Of a stretch of DNA of 19,342 nucleotides, positions 6,718 to 14,009 are shown piece by piece. Numbering within the stretch: the first letter of the stretch is position 1; every line of letters begins with the position of its first letter. The notes below the pieces were generated by a model. It saw only the letters and a list, made by a program, of their open reading frames with translations, was not told the origin of the DNA and searched no databases. Location: contig JAGGSD010000063.1 in assembly GCA_021159265.1 (NCBI GenBank), forward strand, positions 1-19,342. The letters run 5' to 3'. The stretch is from Syntrophobacterales bacterium. Its GTDB lineage: Bacteria > Desulfobacterota > Syntrophia > Syntrophales > UBA6807. Position numbers and translations under genes: made by a program.

Positions 6718-6750
6718 GCAGGCATATAAGTTGATATTCCGAGGATTATT

Positions 6751-6782
6751 TTTTGAGCATAACACAGAGATTGGGCGAAAAG
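6751..6782 (+). repeat. 32-bp dispersed repeat, copy 2
   Basis: TTTTGAGCATAACACAGAG followed by ATTGGGCGAAAAG; about 26 of 32 positions agree with 6-37, same orientation. Confidence 0.5.
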
Positions 6783-6802
6783 ACCTTAAATCAACGGAGT
6801 CA

Positions 6803-6834
6803 TAAATAAAGGGGGGCTCTTATAAGACCCCCCC
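6803..6834 (-). terminator. Rho-independent terminator of the SatP gene
   Basis: On the minus strand a G-run, the inner palindrome TCTTATAAGA and a C-run form a stem of six G-C pairs plus inner pairs (6811-6834). TTTATTTATG follows. It begins about 40 nt after the stop codon of the transporter gene. Confidence 0.8.
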
Positions 6835-6873
6835 TCGTAATTGAAATGTTAATTAATTTTCCAGTAAAAGGTA

Positions 6874-7443
6874 TCAAGCAGACGGTTTAACGTACGGCGC
6901 ACCTACCGGCAGCACATCGCGGCCAAACATCTGGGCAAAAATGGCGCTGAACATAACATACCAGGCGCCAAGGGCAGAAGCGATGAGAGTCCATGCAGCA
7001 ACTTTGGTGAAGTATCCCATACCTGGTACGAGATGGCTGATATCTAAGAAAAGAAAACCAAAGAAAAGCAGGACGAAGACCCAGAAGAGCGCCTTACTGG
7101 TTCCTAAAGCGCCAAGCATGTAACCAAAAGTTATAATAGTGAAGACAACCATGAACCAGCCGATGTCGGTTCCGGTTGGAGTGAATATCTGATACTTTAT
7201 GCCGATAAAAATACCCGCCAGGGTCATCCAGAAGGCGCCATAACAGGTGAAGGCAGAAAACCCGAAGTTATTATTATGCGTCATTTCCAGATAGCCGGCA
7301 ATCAACTGCATCAACCCGCCGTAAAACAAACCCAACCATAGAACTACTCCAGGACCGCACCAGCCAAGATTATGAAACTGGAGCAACAATGTAGCGCCAC
7401 CAAAACCTGATAACCCAACAACTGCAGGATTAGCTAATTTCAT
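6874..7443 (-). CDS. satP: Acetate/succinate transporter, GPR1/FUN34/YaaH (SatP) family
   Basis: A predicted inner-membrane uptake system for acetate or other short monocarboxylates and succinate. The 189-residue protein starts with the family signature NPAVVGLSGFG (residues 5-15). It has AGYLEMTHNNNFGFSAFTC, the AGxxE...FG...YG motif, and about six membrane segments. The ATG at 7443 has AGGAGG 6-7 nt upstream on the minus strand. It stands alone, with its own terminator 40 nt downstream. In an anaerobe with acyl-CoA metabolism it could take up or release acetate. Upstream lies a 133-bp MITE-like element starting about 27 nt before the start codon, so its promoter is either in that element or beyond it. 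Confidence 0.92.
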   Translation of the reverse strand: MKLANPAVVGLSGFGGATLLLQFHNLGWCGPGVVLWLGLFYGGLMQLIAGYLEMTHNNNFGFSAFTCYGAFWMTLAGIFIGIKYQIFTPTGTDIGWFMVVFTIITFGYMLGALGTSKALFWVFVLLFFGFLFLDISHLVPGMGYFTKVAAWTLIASALGAWYVMFSAIFAQMFGRDVLPVGAPYVKPSA

Positions 7444-7469
7444 TTTTTCCTCCTAAGTTTATTAATGTT

Positions 7470-7602
7470 TGATGGACTCGTAAAAAGTCCACACCGTGTC
7501 ATTCTGAGGAGTGGAACGACAAAGAATCTCAGTAATATCAGATTCTTCGCTATCGCCCAGAATGACAAAAGAGTGTTTTTGTGCCTTTTTACAAGTACAT
7601 CA
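7470..7602. repeat. 133-bp MITE-like element (family D), complete copy
   Basis: The terminal inverted repeats TGATGGACTCGTAAAAAGTC and, read on the opposite strand, TGATGTACTTGTAAAAAGGC agree at 17 of 20 positions. Inside is an inverted pair, GTCATTCTGAGG...AAAGAATCT and AGATTCTTCG...CAGAATGAC, so the whole element can fold. It encodes nothing. A shortened relative lies at 4970-5058, and solo ends lie at 5570-5590 and 8258-8277. Confidence 0.7.
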
Positions 7603-7851
7603 TGTTTTGGTATTAATAATTAAAAAATACAAAGAGAATGATTCTCTATATTAAAGGGATTAACTTCCCATCAAGAACGTCCGATAATGTGGGTTGGATA
7701 CGCATCACCTGAACCCCCTATTACAGACATACTTGCCCTAAAACCGGCCTTCTTGCAAAACCACCTCCTTTCCTTGCTGTTTCTTACGCAAATATCGATA
7801 TCAAGTCACTTCCTCTAATATACATATACTTTCTATAAATGTTGATGCTTT

Positions 7852-7900
7852 CATAAAAAGCTCCGCTATGCCGTTTTACGGCATAGCGGAGCTTTTTATG
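7852..7900. repeat. Perfect 22-bp-arm hairpin (family C core)
   Basis: CATAAAAAGCTCCGCTATGC continuing CG (7852-7873) and its exact reverse complement (7879-7900) flank the loop TTTTA. A further T-A pair closes the outside. It shares its left arm with 4549-4598 and 4733-4784, where the right arm has decayed. T-runs at both ends make it a possible bidirectional terminator. Confidence 0.8.
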
Positions 7901-7999
7901 AGTTGAGTTCATCAATGTTAGTTTTACAAATATCAGCATCGTAGAATTTTATATTGGTTTATTTCAAAACCGTCAATGAAGAAATATAAATCGGAAAAG

Positions 8000-8028
8000 T
8001 AAATAAATGCTTTTTTGCCTTTTGTCAA
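8000..8028 (-). promoter_or_regulatory. Putative minus-strand sigma-70 promoter in family B repeat, copy 2
   Basis: On the minus strand TTGACA (8028-8023), a 17-bp spacer and TATTTA (8005-8000) are present, in register with copy 1. It faces the SatP gene about 560 bp away, but the strong hairpin at 7852-7900 lies between them. Confidence 0.35.
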
Positions 8029-8135
8029 GAAACAGCTAAAAAATTTTATAACTCTGAAAAATATGCCCCCTGTAGAAAAAAGGAGGACAACCTTAATATA
8101 GTGTAACTACTCAGGTAGGCACAGAGCGGCAAAGG

Positions 8136-8210
8136 CACGGTTCGGCCGAGCTCGCCGAAGTCTCACACCAAAGGCTCGCCGATGACTGTCGGGCGACTAA
8201 AATCGAGTCC
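8136..8210 (+). repeat. GGTTCGGCTGAGCTC repeat (family E), copy 3
   Basis: CACGGTTCGGCCGAGCTCGCC through CGGGCGACTAAAATCGAGTCC matches 4881-4951 at both ends. It directly follows a GTAACTACTCAGGTAGGCAC motif (8103-8122), so two repeat families are joined here. Confidence 0.6.
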
Positions 8211-8417
8211 GGAAGGAATCCAGAGCTCTCGTAAGTGACGAAAAATGGTACTTTTTCGGCTTTTTACGAGTGCATCAGTTTTGATACAGGGGATCTTTTT
8301 ATCCACTTGACAATTTATCAGGTGATAGCATATAGCATTCTATATTTGTAACTACTCAGGTAGGTACAAAGCGGCAAAGGCACAAAGAGTAAAAAAGAAA
8401 CAATCGGCGCCGCCTGT

Positions 8418-8474
8418 GGTCTTCGGCGTGAGACTTCGGCATGAACTCAGACTTCGGTGAGCTCAGCCGAACCG
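8418..8474 (-). repeat. GGTTCGGCTGAGCTC repeat (family E), copy 4, inverted
   Basis: The minus strand reads ACGGTTCGGCTGAGCTCACC, then CGAAGTCTGAG and CGAAGTCTCACGCCGAAG, matching the other copies. It is nested in the 8348-8565 element. Confidence 0.6.
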
Positions 8475-8487
8475 TCAGGTGTATCAT

Positions 8488-8518
8488 TTGACAGAGATAT
8501 TTTTCATTTTGTTATAAT
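8488..8518 (+). promoter_or_regulatory. Putative sigma-70 promoter inside repeat A, copy 2
   Basis: TTGACA (8488-8493), a 19-bp spacer and TATAAT (8513-8518), the same boxes and spacing as at 1043-1073. It points to the CxxC protein and mutase genes, giving a leader of about 175 nt. Confidence 0.5.
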
Positions 8519-8701
8519 ATAATAGCAAGCCAAATAAGCTTTGTGCCTTTGGATCTAATAGTTACAAAACTTTTTGGTTCCGGCTTGTGCTCCCCGGGTT
8601 AGGTAGAAGAATTTGTCCATTCCTGTTTGAATACAGCCTTTTAAAAATCCTTCTGCACGCCACCCGAAATGCGGAAACCACGATTATCAGGATATTTTTA
8701 A

Positions 8702-8887
8702 TTGAAAATCTGCAAGCGATGTTTCAGGGAATTTGAAGAATCTGAAGTTGATGTTGTGGATGTCAGCCCCGCAACGGAGCTGGTTGATATTCTTCTCGAA
8801 AATATCGGCGTTGAAGATATCAATGATCTGTGCCCCCTATGCAGGGAGGAACTTGGAGTAGTGAACCTGCTTGGGTTTGGGGAGTAG
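8702..8887 (+). CDS. 61-residue CxxC...CxxC protein preceding the acyl-CoA mutase
   Basis: A small acidic protein starting MKICKRCF and ending CPLCREELGVVNLLGFGE. Cys4, Cys7, Cys44 and Cys47 could form one zinc ribbon or another metal site. The proposed start is TTG 8702, with AGGA 9 nt upstream; there is no in-frame ATG. It lies 53 bp before the mutase in the same direction, so cotranscription is likely. I recognise no characterised family. The composition and the well-formed C-terminal motif argue that it is a real gene. A role in mutase assembly or protection is a guess from position only. Confidence 0.65.
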   Translation: MKICKRCFREFEESEVDVVDVSPATELVDILLENIGVEDINDLCPLCREELGVVNLLGFGE

Positions 8888-8940
8888 GAATGGGAAACGC
8901 CAGATTCACATGAACAAATCAATAGATAGAGGAGGGCAGG

Positions 8941-10686
8941 GTGAGTAATCCAGGCAGAATCCGGGAAAAGAAAAAACAATGGGAAGAGCATTTGGTCAAG
9001 CCTTCATTAGAAAAATTTGGAATTGATGAGTCTCCCGCAAGATTTTATACACCTGCGGATATTGAAGGTTTTGATTTTGAAGAAAAAGTGGGATTCCCGG
9101 GAGCTTACCCATTTACTGCCGGAAACTATGCAGTCCCGGCGCCCGGTGTGGCGCCGTCGGTAGGAAGCGGGTTTCAGGATACCGGGAAAGGACTGGTTCG
9201 CGCCGGTCAATATTCGGGGTATGGCACACCGGAAAATACCAGAGATTATTATCGGGAGATGATATCAATGGGGCAGCTGGGTGGACCCAATCTGGCGTTT
9301 CAGCTTCCCACCCAGTGCGGTTACGATTCGGACCATCCCAAGGCAGAAGGTGAAGTTGGCAAAACCGGGGTGGCGATTGATTCACTGAGAGACATGGAAA
9401 TAGTCTATGAACCTTTTGTTGGCGACATGAATCTGGACAAGATTGCAACCAACTGGACTATTAATGCTCCTGCCAGCATGATTTTGGCCATGTATGTCGC
9501 CCTTGCGGAAAAAAGAGGCATATCACCGGCCAAGCTGCGGGGAACTGTGCAGAACGATATATTAAAAGAGTTTTCCGGACGGGGAACCCAGATATTTCCT
9601 CCCCGTCCGTCGATGAGACTGGTCCGGGACGTTATGGTTTATTGCACAAAAAATATGCCCATGTTTAACTTTATAAGTTGTTGCACCGCGCATATACGCG
9701 GCGCGGGGTGTACTCGTGAGCAGGCAGTGGGTTTCCTTTTGGCAAATGCCGCTGCTTACATACAACTGGGGGTTGATGCCGGGCTTGACGTCGATCTATT
9801 CATGCGCCGGTTCAGCTTTCTCGGTATCGGGGGCAGCATGGAGCCATTGAAAGAGGTGGCCGCCATCCGTGCGATGCGCCGGATGTTTGCGAAAATAATG
9901 AAAGAAAGGTTCCATGCAAAAGACCCTCGAAGCATGATGATGAAATCAAACCTCTGGGCCAGGACGCAGGAGGCTGAATATACGATACAACGTCCGTTAA
10001 ACAATCTGACCCGTTCTGTAATGGGCGGTATGGCGGCTGCCTTATGCGGAGCTACACCCAGCAGCGGCATGGGGTTCCCCTATGATGAGCCGCTGGGACT
10101 GGGGCACAGCAATGAAGCATGGCAGCTCCAGCGTGACGCCGCAAGAATTATTCAGTTTGAATCGGGGATATGTGAGGTTCTCGATCCGCTGGCCGGTTCA
10201 TATTATATTGAATCGTTAACCAACCAGATAGAGAAGGATGCGTGGGAGATCTATGATAAAATCGAAACCATGGGCGGTTCAGTTGCGGCAACGGAAAATG
10301 GATGGATTCAGCGTGAGATCGCCCGCAGCGCATACGAGCAGCAGAAAAGGATAGAAACCGGCGAGAAAGTTATGGTTGGTGCAAACAGCTTCAACGGAAA
10401 GGAAGAAGTTGAGGTTACTACCCAAAGAGCGGTATCTCATCCTTATGATCCCGGCAAAAGGGCGGAAGCGGAACAAATTCAGATTGCCAACCTTAAGAAA
10501 CTTAAGAAGGAAAGAGATAACGGTGAAGTGGAAAAATGCCTGTGCCGTCTGGGCGAAGCGGCTAAAGATGAGAACATCAATCTTATGCCGCTGATTCTAA
10601 AAGCGGTTAAAGCTTATGCAACAATCGGTGAGATGTCTGATGCCTTAAAAGGCGTTTTCGGGGAGTTCCAGCCATATAACATATAA
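8941..10686 (+). CDS. B12-dependent acyl-CoA mutase, large subunit (methylmalonyl-CoA mutase family, divergent)
   Basis: Predicted radical carbon-skeleton mutase acting on an acyl-CoA. The 581-residue protein covers only the TIM-barrel substrate domain; the cobalamin-binding domain with DxHxxG is absent and no small subunit lies in the window. Family landmarks: FPGAYPFTAG (52-61), CGYDSDHP (126-133), GTVQNDILKEF (201-211), Arg214 in the position that binds the substrate carboxylate in methylmalonyl-CoA mutase, and His251 for the active-site His. Oddities: between YPFTAG and QYSGYG there are about 14 extra residues where the normal enzyme has its substrate tyrosine and TMRPW. The usual SGYH and QSLHTNSFDEA segments are also altered (CTAH; TPSSGMGFPYDEP). 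It is thus probably not an ordinary methylmalonyl-CoA mutase. GTG start with GAGGAGGG upstream. Confidence 0.85.
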   Translation: MSNPGRIREKKKQWEEHLVKPSLEKFGIDESPARFYTPADIEGFDFEEKVGFPGAYPFTAGNYAVPAPGVAPSVGSGFQDTGKGLVRAGQYSGYGTPENTRDYYREMISMGQLGGPNLAFQLPTQCGYDSDHPKAEGEVGKTGVAIDSLRDMEIVYEPFVGDMNLDKIATNWTINAPASMILAMYVALAEKRGISPAKLRGTVQNDILKEFSGRGTQIFPPRPSMRLVRDVMVYCTKNMPMFNFISCCTAHIRGAGCTREQAVGFLLANAAAYIQLGVDAGLDVDLFMRRFSFLGIGGSMEPLKEVAAIRAMRRMFAKIMKERFHAKDPRSMMMKSNLWARTQEAEYTIQRPLNNLTRSVMGGMAAALCGATPSSGMGFPYDEPLGLGHSNEAWQLQRDAARIIQFESGICEVLDPLAGSYYIESLTNQIEKDAWEIYDKIETMGGSVAATENGWIQREIARSAYEQQKRIETGEKVMVGANSFNGKEEVEVTTQRAVSHPYDPGKRAEAEQIQIANLKKLKKERDNGEVEKCLCRLGEAAKDENINLMPLILKAVKAYATIGEMSDALKGVFGEFQPYNI

Positions 10687-10773
10687 GCTGTTGACTATTT
10701 TATCCATTCAGGGCGCCGTCATTCTTGCTGATAACAGGTTAAAATCATGTTGGTACAGGCGGCTTCTGAAATC

Positions 10774-10847
10774 CTCACGCAAAGGCGCGGAAGCGCGCAA
10801 AAACAAAAGAGATAATCTTAGCAACTTTGCGTGAGATTATGTTTTTT
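10774..10847 (+). terminator. Hairpin repeat, possible terminator after the mutase gene
   Basis: The inverted pair CTCACGCAAAG (10774-10784) / CTTTGCGTGAG (10825-10835) encloses GCGCGGAAGCGC, a small stem with a GGAA loop. A second pair, ATAATCT/AGATTAT, ends at about 10840. The run GTTTTTTTA follows. The pair has the look of a dispersed CACGCAAAG palindrome. Termination is plausible but not certain. Confidence 0.45.
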
Positions 10848-10881
10848 TATGTTGTGTTATATCCCCGCATTTGCGTCGATT

Positions 10882-10910
10882 TTGACGTTTCCCCATTTAT
10901 CACTTATTAT
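10882..10910 (+). promoter_or_regulatory. Predicted sigma-70 promoter of the hom operon
   Basis: TTGACG (10882-10887), a 17-bp spacer and TATTAT (10905-10910). It predicts a transcript starting about 65 nt before the hom start codon. Confidence 0.55.
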
Positions 10911-10981
10911 ATAGAGTAGCTTGCGTAATTACCTGAAAAGGAGTAAGAAGCACTGCAGATTTTATGAAAGGATGTTTGAAA

Positions 10982-12304
10982 ATGGGAAAAGAAGTTTTCT
11001 TGGGTCTTGTTGGCTTTGGTACGATTGGCACTGGTATCGTAAAGTTGCTCCAGAAAAATGATGAGCTTATTCAAAAACGATTGGGCGCAAGACTCGTCAT
11101 TAAAAAAATTGCCGATGTTGATATAGATACACCCAGGGCCGTATCAGTTGATAGAAGTATTCTCACAACAAATGTAAATGAGATCCTTGATGATCCTGAG
11201 ATTTCCATTGTTATAGAGCTTATAGGGGGATACGATTATGCCAGATCTTTTATCATAAACGCCATGCGCAAGGGAAAGCACGTAGTAACTGCAAATAAGG
11301 CTTTACTGGCAACTCATGGAAACGAAATATTCACGGTTGCAGATGAAGAAAAAGTCAATATCGGTTTTGAGGCATCTGTAGGAGGCACAATACCGATTAT
11401 TAAAACCTTGAAAGAGAGCCTCGTGGCAAATAATATCAAGTCGATTTCAGGGATTATGAATGGAACTTCAAACTACATCTTAACAAAAATGACTGAAGAA
11501 AAAAGGCCTTTCGGCGATGTTCTAAAAGAAGCCCAGGATCTCGGATTTGCCGAAGCTGACCCGACATACGACATTGAGGGAATTGACACGGCACACAAGC
11601 TTACACTTACATTATCTTTATCTTATGGGAAAAGAGTAAATATGGAAGATATTTACATGGAAGGGATATCAAATATAAGCTTGCAGGATATAGAATTTGC
11701 GAAACAACTGGGATACAATATCAAGCTTCTTGCCATCGCGATCCAGAGAGAAGACAGTATTGAAGCTCGAATACATCCCTCTATGATTCCCTTTGATCAC
11801 CCTTTGGCAAATGTAAGCGGAAATTTTAACGCGTTTCAGTTTATCGGTGATGCCTCCGGTTCCGTCTCCCTTTACGGTCAGGGTGCGGGCATGATGCCGA
11901 CGGCAAGCGCTGTAGTAAGTGATCTGGTAGAGATAACGAGAGATATGGTGAAAGGTGTATGGCGAAGAGTTCCTTTACGTTCCTTCACTAAAAACAATAT
12001 CGAAGATATTAATCTGATGTCCATGGATGATATTGTGACGAACTACTATTTCAGGTTTTCCGCTTTAGACCACCCCGGTGTTCTTTCGCGGATATCAGGT
12101 GTACTTGGCAAATATAACATCAGTATTGCCTCTGTTATCCAGAAAGGAAGAAAAGTGAATAGTTCCGACGTTGTGCCTGTTGTCATGACTACTCATAAGG
12201 CAAGAGAAAAAGATGTTCAATCGGCGTTAAAGGAAATTAATAAACTTGATATGGTTGGAGCAAAAACAATTCTGATCAGAATAGAAGACGGTAAGCTCAA
12301 ATGA
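10982..12304 (+). CDS. hom: Homoserine dehydrogenase
   Basis: Reduces aspartate-4-semialdehyde to homoserine for threonine and methionine synthesis. About 440 residues in three parts: NAD(P)-binding domain with GFGTIGTGI; catalytic domain with ANKALLATHG, ASVGGTIPIIKTL and MNGTSNYILTKM; and a C-terminal ACT domain beginning near YYFRFSALDHPGVLSRISG, which usually senses threonine. I prefer ATG 10982 because AAGGA lies 9 nt upstream; an in-frame ATG at 10964 has its AAAGGAG too far away. The stop overlaps the start of the next gene (ATGA at 12301), so the two are coupled. There is no aspartokinase fusion. Confidence 0.95.
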   Translation: MGKEVFLGLVGFGTIGTGIVKLLQKNDELIQKRLGARLVIKKIADVDIDTPRAVSVDRSILTTNVNEILDDPEISIVIELIGGYDYARSFIINAMRKGKHVVTANKALLATHGNEIFTVADEEKVNIGFEASVGGTIPIIKTLKESLVANNIKSISGIMNGTSNYILTKMTEEKRPFGDVLKEAQDLGFAEADPTYDIEGIDTAHKLTLTLSLSYGKRVNMEDIYMEGISNISLQDIEFAKQLGYNIKLLAIAIQREDSIEARIHPSMIPFDHPLANVSGNFNAFQFIGDASGSVSLYGQGAGMMPTASAVVSDLVEITRDMVKGVWRRVPLRSFTKNNIEDINLMSMDDIVTNYYFRFSALDHPGVLSRISGVLGKYNISIASVIQKGRKVNSSDVVPVVMTTHKAREKDVQSALKEINKLDMVGAKTILIRIEDGKLK

Positions 12305-13530
12305 AATATGTAATATTACTTGGCGATGGCATGGCTGATTATCCCGTTGAAAAACTGGGCGGCAAAACACCACTCGAGTTTGCAAAGACCCCCAATATGG
12401 ACATGATGGCGGCTGAAGGCACATTGGGCCTTGTTGATACTATACCGGCCGGGTTTACTCCTGGAAGTGATGTGGCCAACCTGTCTGTTCTGGGTTATAA
12501 CCCTGAAAAATACTTCACAGGCCGGGGGCCTTTGGAAGCTGCCAGCATGGGGGTGGAGCTGGGCGCCGGCGATGTAGCTTTCCGATGCAATCTAGTTACC
12601 CTTGATTTTAGTGGCAAGACTATAATGGAAAACTTTAATGCAGACCATATAACATCTGGGGAAGCAAAGGAAATTATTGAAACGCTTAACAAAGAGCTCG
12701 GCGCTGAAACGATATATTTTTATCCCGGTGTAAGCTACAGACATCTCATGGTATGGAATAAAGAATCTGTTTCAATTAACACAACTCCTCCTCACGATAT
12801 TGTCGGACGGGATATACAAAGCTATTTGCCCAGGGGAAACGATTCGAAAAAGATAAGGAATCTTATGTCTCGTTCGCAGGAGATCCTGAAAGATCACCCT
12901 GTCAACATCTCACGTATTGCGGCCGGGAAAAGACCGGCCAATTCGATATGGCTGTGGGGAGAGGGGAGGGCACCTGACATGGAACCCATGACAAAGAAAT
13001 ATCACATAAAGGGGGGAATGATATCAGCTGTTGATCTTTTAAATGGAATTGGCGCTTACGCGGGACTTAATATTATTCATGTTGAAGGCGCCACGGGTTA
13101 TACAGATACCGATTATATGGGAAAAGCGAAGAAGGCATTAAAATTTCTGGAAGAGAATGATTTCGTCTTTATTCATGTGGAAAGTATTGATGAGATGGGG
13201 CATGAGGGAAATGTGGAAGGAAAAATCAAGGCCTTGGAAGATTTTGATAATATGGTAGTCGGGACCATACTCGATAACATCGGCAAGCTTGGAGAATTCA
13301 GGGTATTGGTATTAGGCGATCATCCAACCCCTGTAAGCCTCAAAACCCATATTTCTGAGCCGAGTCCTTTTGCCATATATTCTTCTCTGGATGGTGAAAA
13401 TCTCTGCAGCGGTAAAACTTTTGGGGAAACTAATGCGGGTGAATCAGGAATTATGATCTCCCCCGGCCATCGCCTGATGAATCACTTTATTGTTGACTGG
13501 AAGAAATTCATTGAAGAAAAACGAAACTAA
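12301..13530 (+). CDS. ApgM-type alkaline-phosphatase-superfamily protein: cofactor-independent phosphoglycerate mutase or proposed homoserine kinase
   Basis: The 409-residue protein belongs to the archaeal-type phosphoglycerate mutase group. Asp9 (LLGDGMADYP) and Ser56 (FTPGSDVANLSVLGY) fit the metal ligand and phospho-serine of the superfamily; HVESIDEMGHEGN and LGDHPTPVSLKTH supply further metal ligands. Bacterial members next to threonine genes have been proposed to act as homoserine kinases where no ThrB is present. Here the gene overlaps hom by 4 nt, the best evidence in the window for that role. Phosphoglycerate mutase activity cannot be excluded. The 3' end overlaps the thioesterase start by about 20 nt. 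Confidence 0.85.
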   Translation: MKYVILLGDGMADYPVEKLGGKTPLEFAKTPNMDMMAAEGTLGLVDTIPAGFTPGSDVANLSVLGYNPEKYFTGRGPLEAASMGVELGAGDVAFRCNLVTLDFSGKTIMENFNADHITSGEAKEIIETLNKELGAETIYFYPGVSYRHLMVWNKESVSINTTPPHDIVGRDIQSYLPRGNDSKKIRNLMSRSQEILKDHPVNISRIAAGKRPANSIWLWGEGRAPDMEPMTKKYHIKGGMISAVDLLNGIGAYAGLNIIHVEGATGYTDTDYMGKAKKALKFLEENDFVFIHVESIDEMGHEGNVEGKIKALEDFDNMVVGTILDNIGKLGEFRVLVLGDHPTPVSLKTHISEPSPFAIYSSLDGENLCSGKTFGETNAGESGIMISPGHRLMNHFIVDWKKFIEEKRN

Positions 13531-13924
13531 AATAAGGGTTATTTACGGTGATACAGATGCTATGGGCATCGTTTATCATGCAAACTATTTCAGGTGGTTT
13601 GAAATAGGACGGACTGAATTGTTGCGTGAGATGGGAATTGTCTATGCAGAACTTGAATCAAAAGGATATTACCTTCCTCTCACAAAATCCACGTGTCATT
13701 ATCTTGCTCCGGCAAGGTATGATGACCTCATTATTATCGAAACAAAGATATCATATTTCAGACGTGCAAGTATAAGGTTTGACTATACTATCTGGGATGA
13801 AAATAAAGAGAACATTTTGGCAGAAGGATGCACCCTCCATGCTTTTGTGGGTAAAGAGGGTAAAATCGTGAGGGCTCCCGGGGAATTAGTTGAGAAGATT
13901 AAAGGGGCGAATGAGCAGGGCTGA
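13511..13924 (+). CDS. YbgC-like acyl-CoA thioesterase (hotdog fold, 4-hydroxybenzoyl-CoA thioesterase family)
   Basis: Hydrolyses acyl-CoA thioesters; the substrate range is unknown. About 137 residues with the motif YGDTDAMGIVYHANYFRWFE, in which Asp16 is the expected catalytic residue. The start is not clear-cut: TTG 13511 follows GGAAG at a fair distance and gives MKKNETKIRV, while an upstream TTG at 13490 would add 7 residues. Both lie inside the 3' end of the upstream gene. In Gram-negative bacteria YbgC often sits beside tol-pal; here it is in an amino-acid operon instead. Confidence 0.87.
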   Translation: MKKNETKIRVIYGDTDAMGIVYHANYFRWFEIGRTELLREMGIVYAELESKGYYLPLTKSTCHYLAPARYDDLIIIETKISYFRRASIRFDYTIWDENKENILAEGCTLHAFVGKEGKIVRAPGELVEKIKGANEQG

Positions 13925-14009
13925 AGGAACACAAGGTTGAAGGAACAAGGATATAAATCCAAATTTGAATTAAAAAATATGAGGAAGGTCCGAGGATCAA
14001 AGAGAAAAA

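Larger units (their letters stand above)
6373..6873. other. 500-bp gene-free region between permease and SatP genes
   Basis: No supported gene is seen. It holds a GTAACTACTCAG motif (6376-6387), a CCTGCCTG/CGGCAGACAGG-type palindrome (about 6628-6662), a family E repeat (6678-6717), the 32-bp repeat (6751-6782) and the SatP terminator. The open frames at 6407 and 6590 have no recognisable domain and no ribosome site, and the second runs straight through repeats. Confidence 0.65.
7842..8070. repeat. Composite repeat (family D ends plus 173-bp family B arm), copy 2
   Basis: TTGATGCTTTCATAAAAAG (7842-7860) and CTTTTTATGAG...CATCAA (to 7915) form the ends. Between them is the perfect hairpin 7852-7900. 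The arm 7897-8070 matches 5231-5404. Confidence 0.7.
8348..8565. repeat. 218-bp MITE-like element with GTAACTA ends, containing repeat A copy 2
   Basis: The left end GTAACTACTCAG (8348-8359) is inverted at the right end as CTAATAGTTAC (8555-8565). The perfect 13-bp pair CAAAGGCACAAAG (8375-8387) / CTTTGTGCCTTTG (8539-8551) reinforces this. An inverted family E unit (8418-8474) sits inside, followed by the repeat A body (8486-8565) that recurs at 1041-1128. Confidence 0.65.
7444..8701. other. 1.26-kb gene-free repeat island
   Basis: No credible gene is seen. Besides the repeats listed separately it holds a 7-1-7 palindrome AGAGAATgATTCTCT (7633-7647) and a minus-strand open stretch of 44 codons (7671-7805). 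The latter has a near-perfect AAGGAGG (about 7771-7765) followed by a 6-codon TTG-start frame. There is also a hairpin CTCGTAA/TTACGAG (8228-8270) and a GGTTCCGGCTTGTG...CGGGTTAGG segment (about 8576-8602) of repeat-like appearance. Both strands' flanking genes must be transcribed from within it. Confidence 0.65.

Noticed and set aside
6407..6805. Two consecutive open frames of 60 and 71 codons
   Set aside because: No ribosome site and no recognisable domain; the second is made of family E and 32-bp repeats. I also tried joining frames for a broken gene and recognised nothing.
7633..7647. 7-1-7 palindrome AGAGAATgATTCTCT as a Fur-type operator
   Set aside because: Only a loose resemblance to a Fur box; it is not placed over a recognisable promoter and no iron gene is near.
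4482..8701. CRISPR array or insertion sequence in the repeat-rich spacers
   Set aside because: The repeats are palindromic, of unequal length and irregular spacing, without regular spacers, and no cas or transposase gene is present.
9113..10476. Several minus-strand frames of 60-111 codons
   Set aside because: All are antisense to the acyl-CoA mutase, whose motifs are unmistakable.
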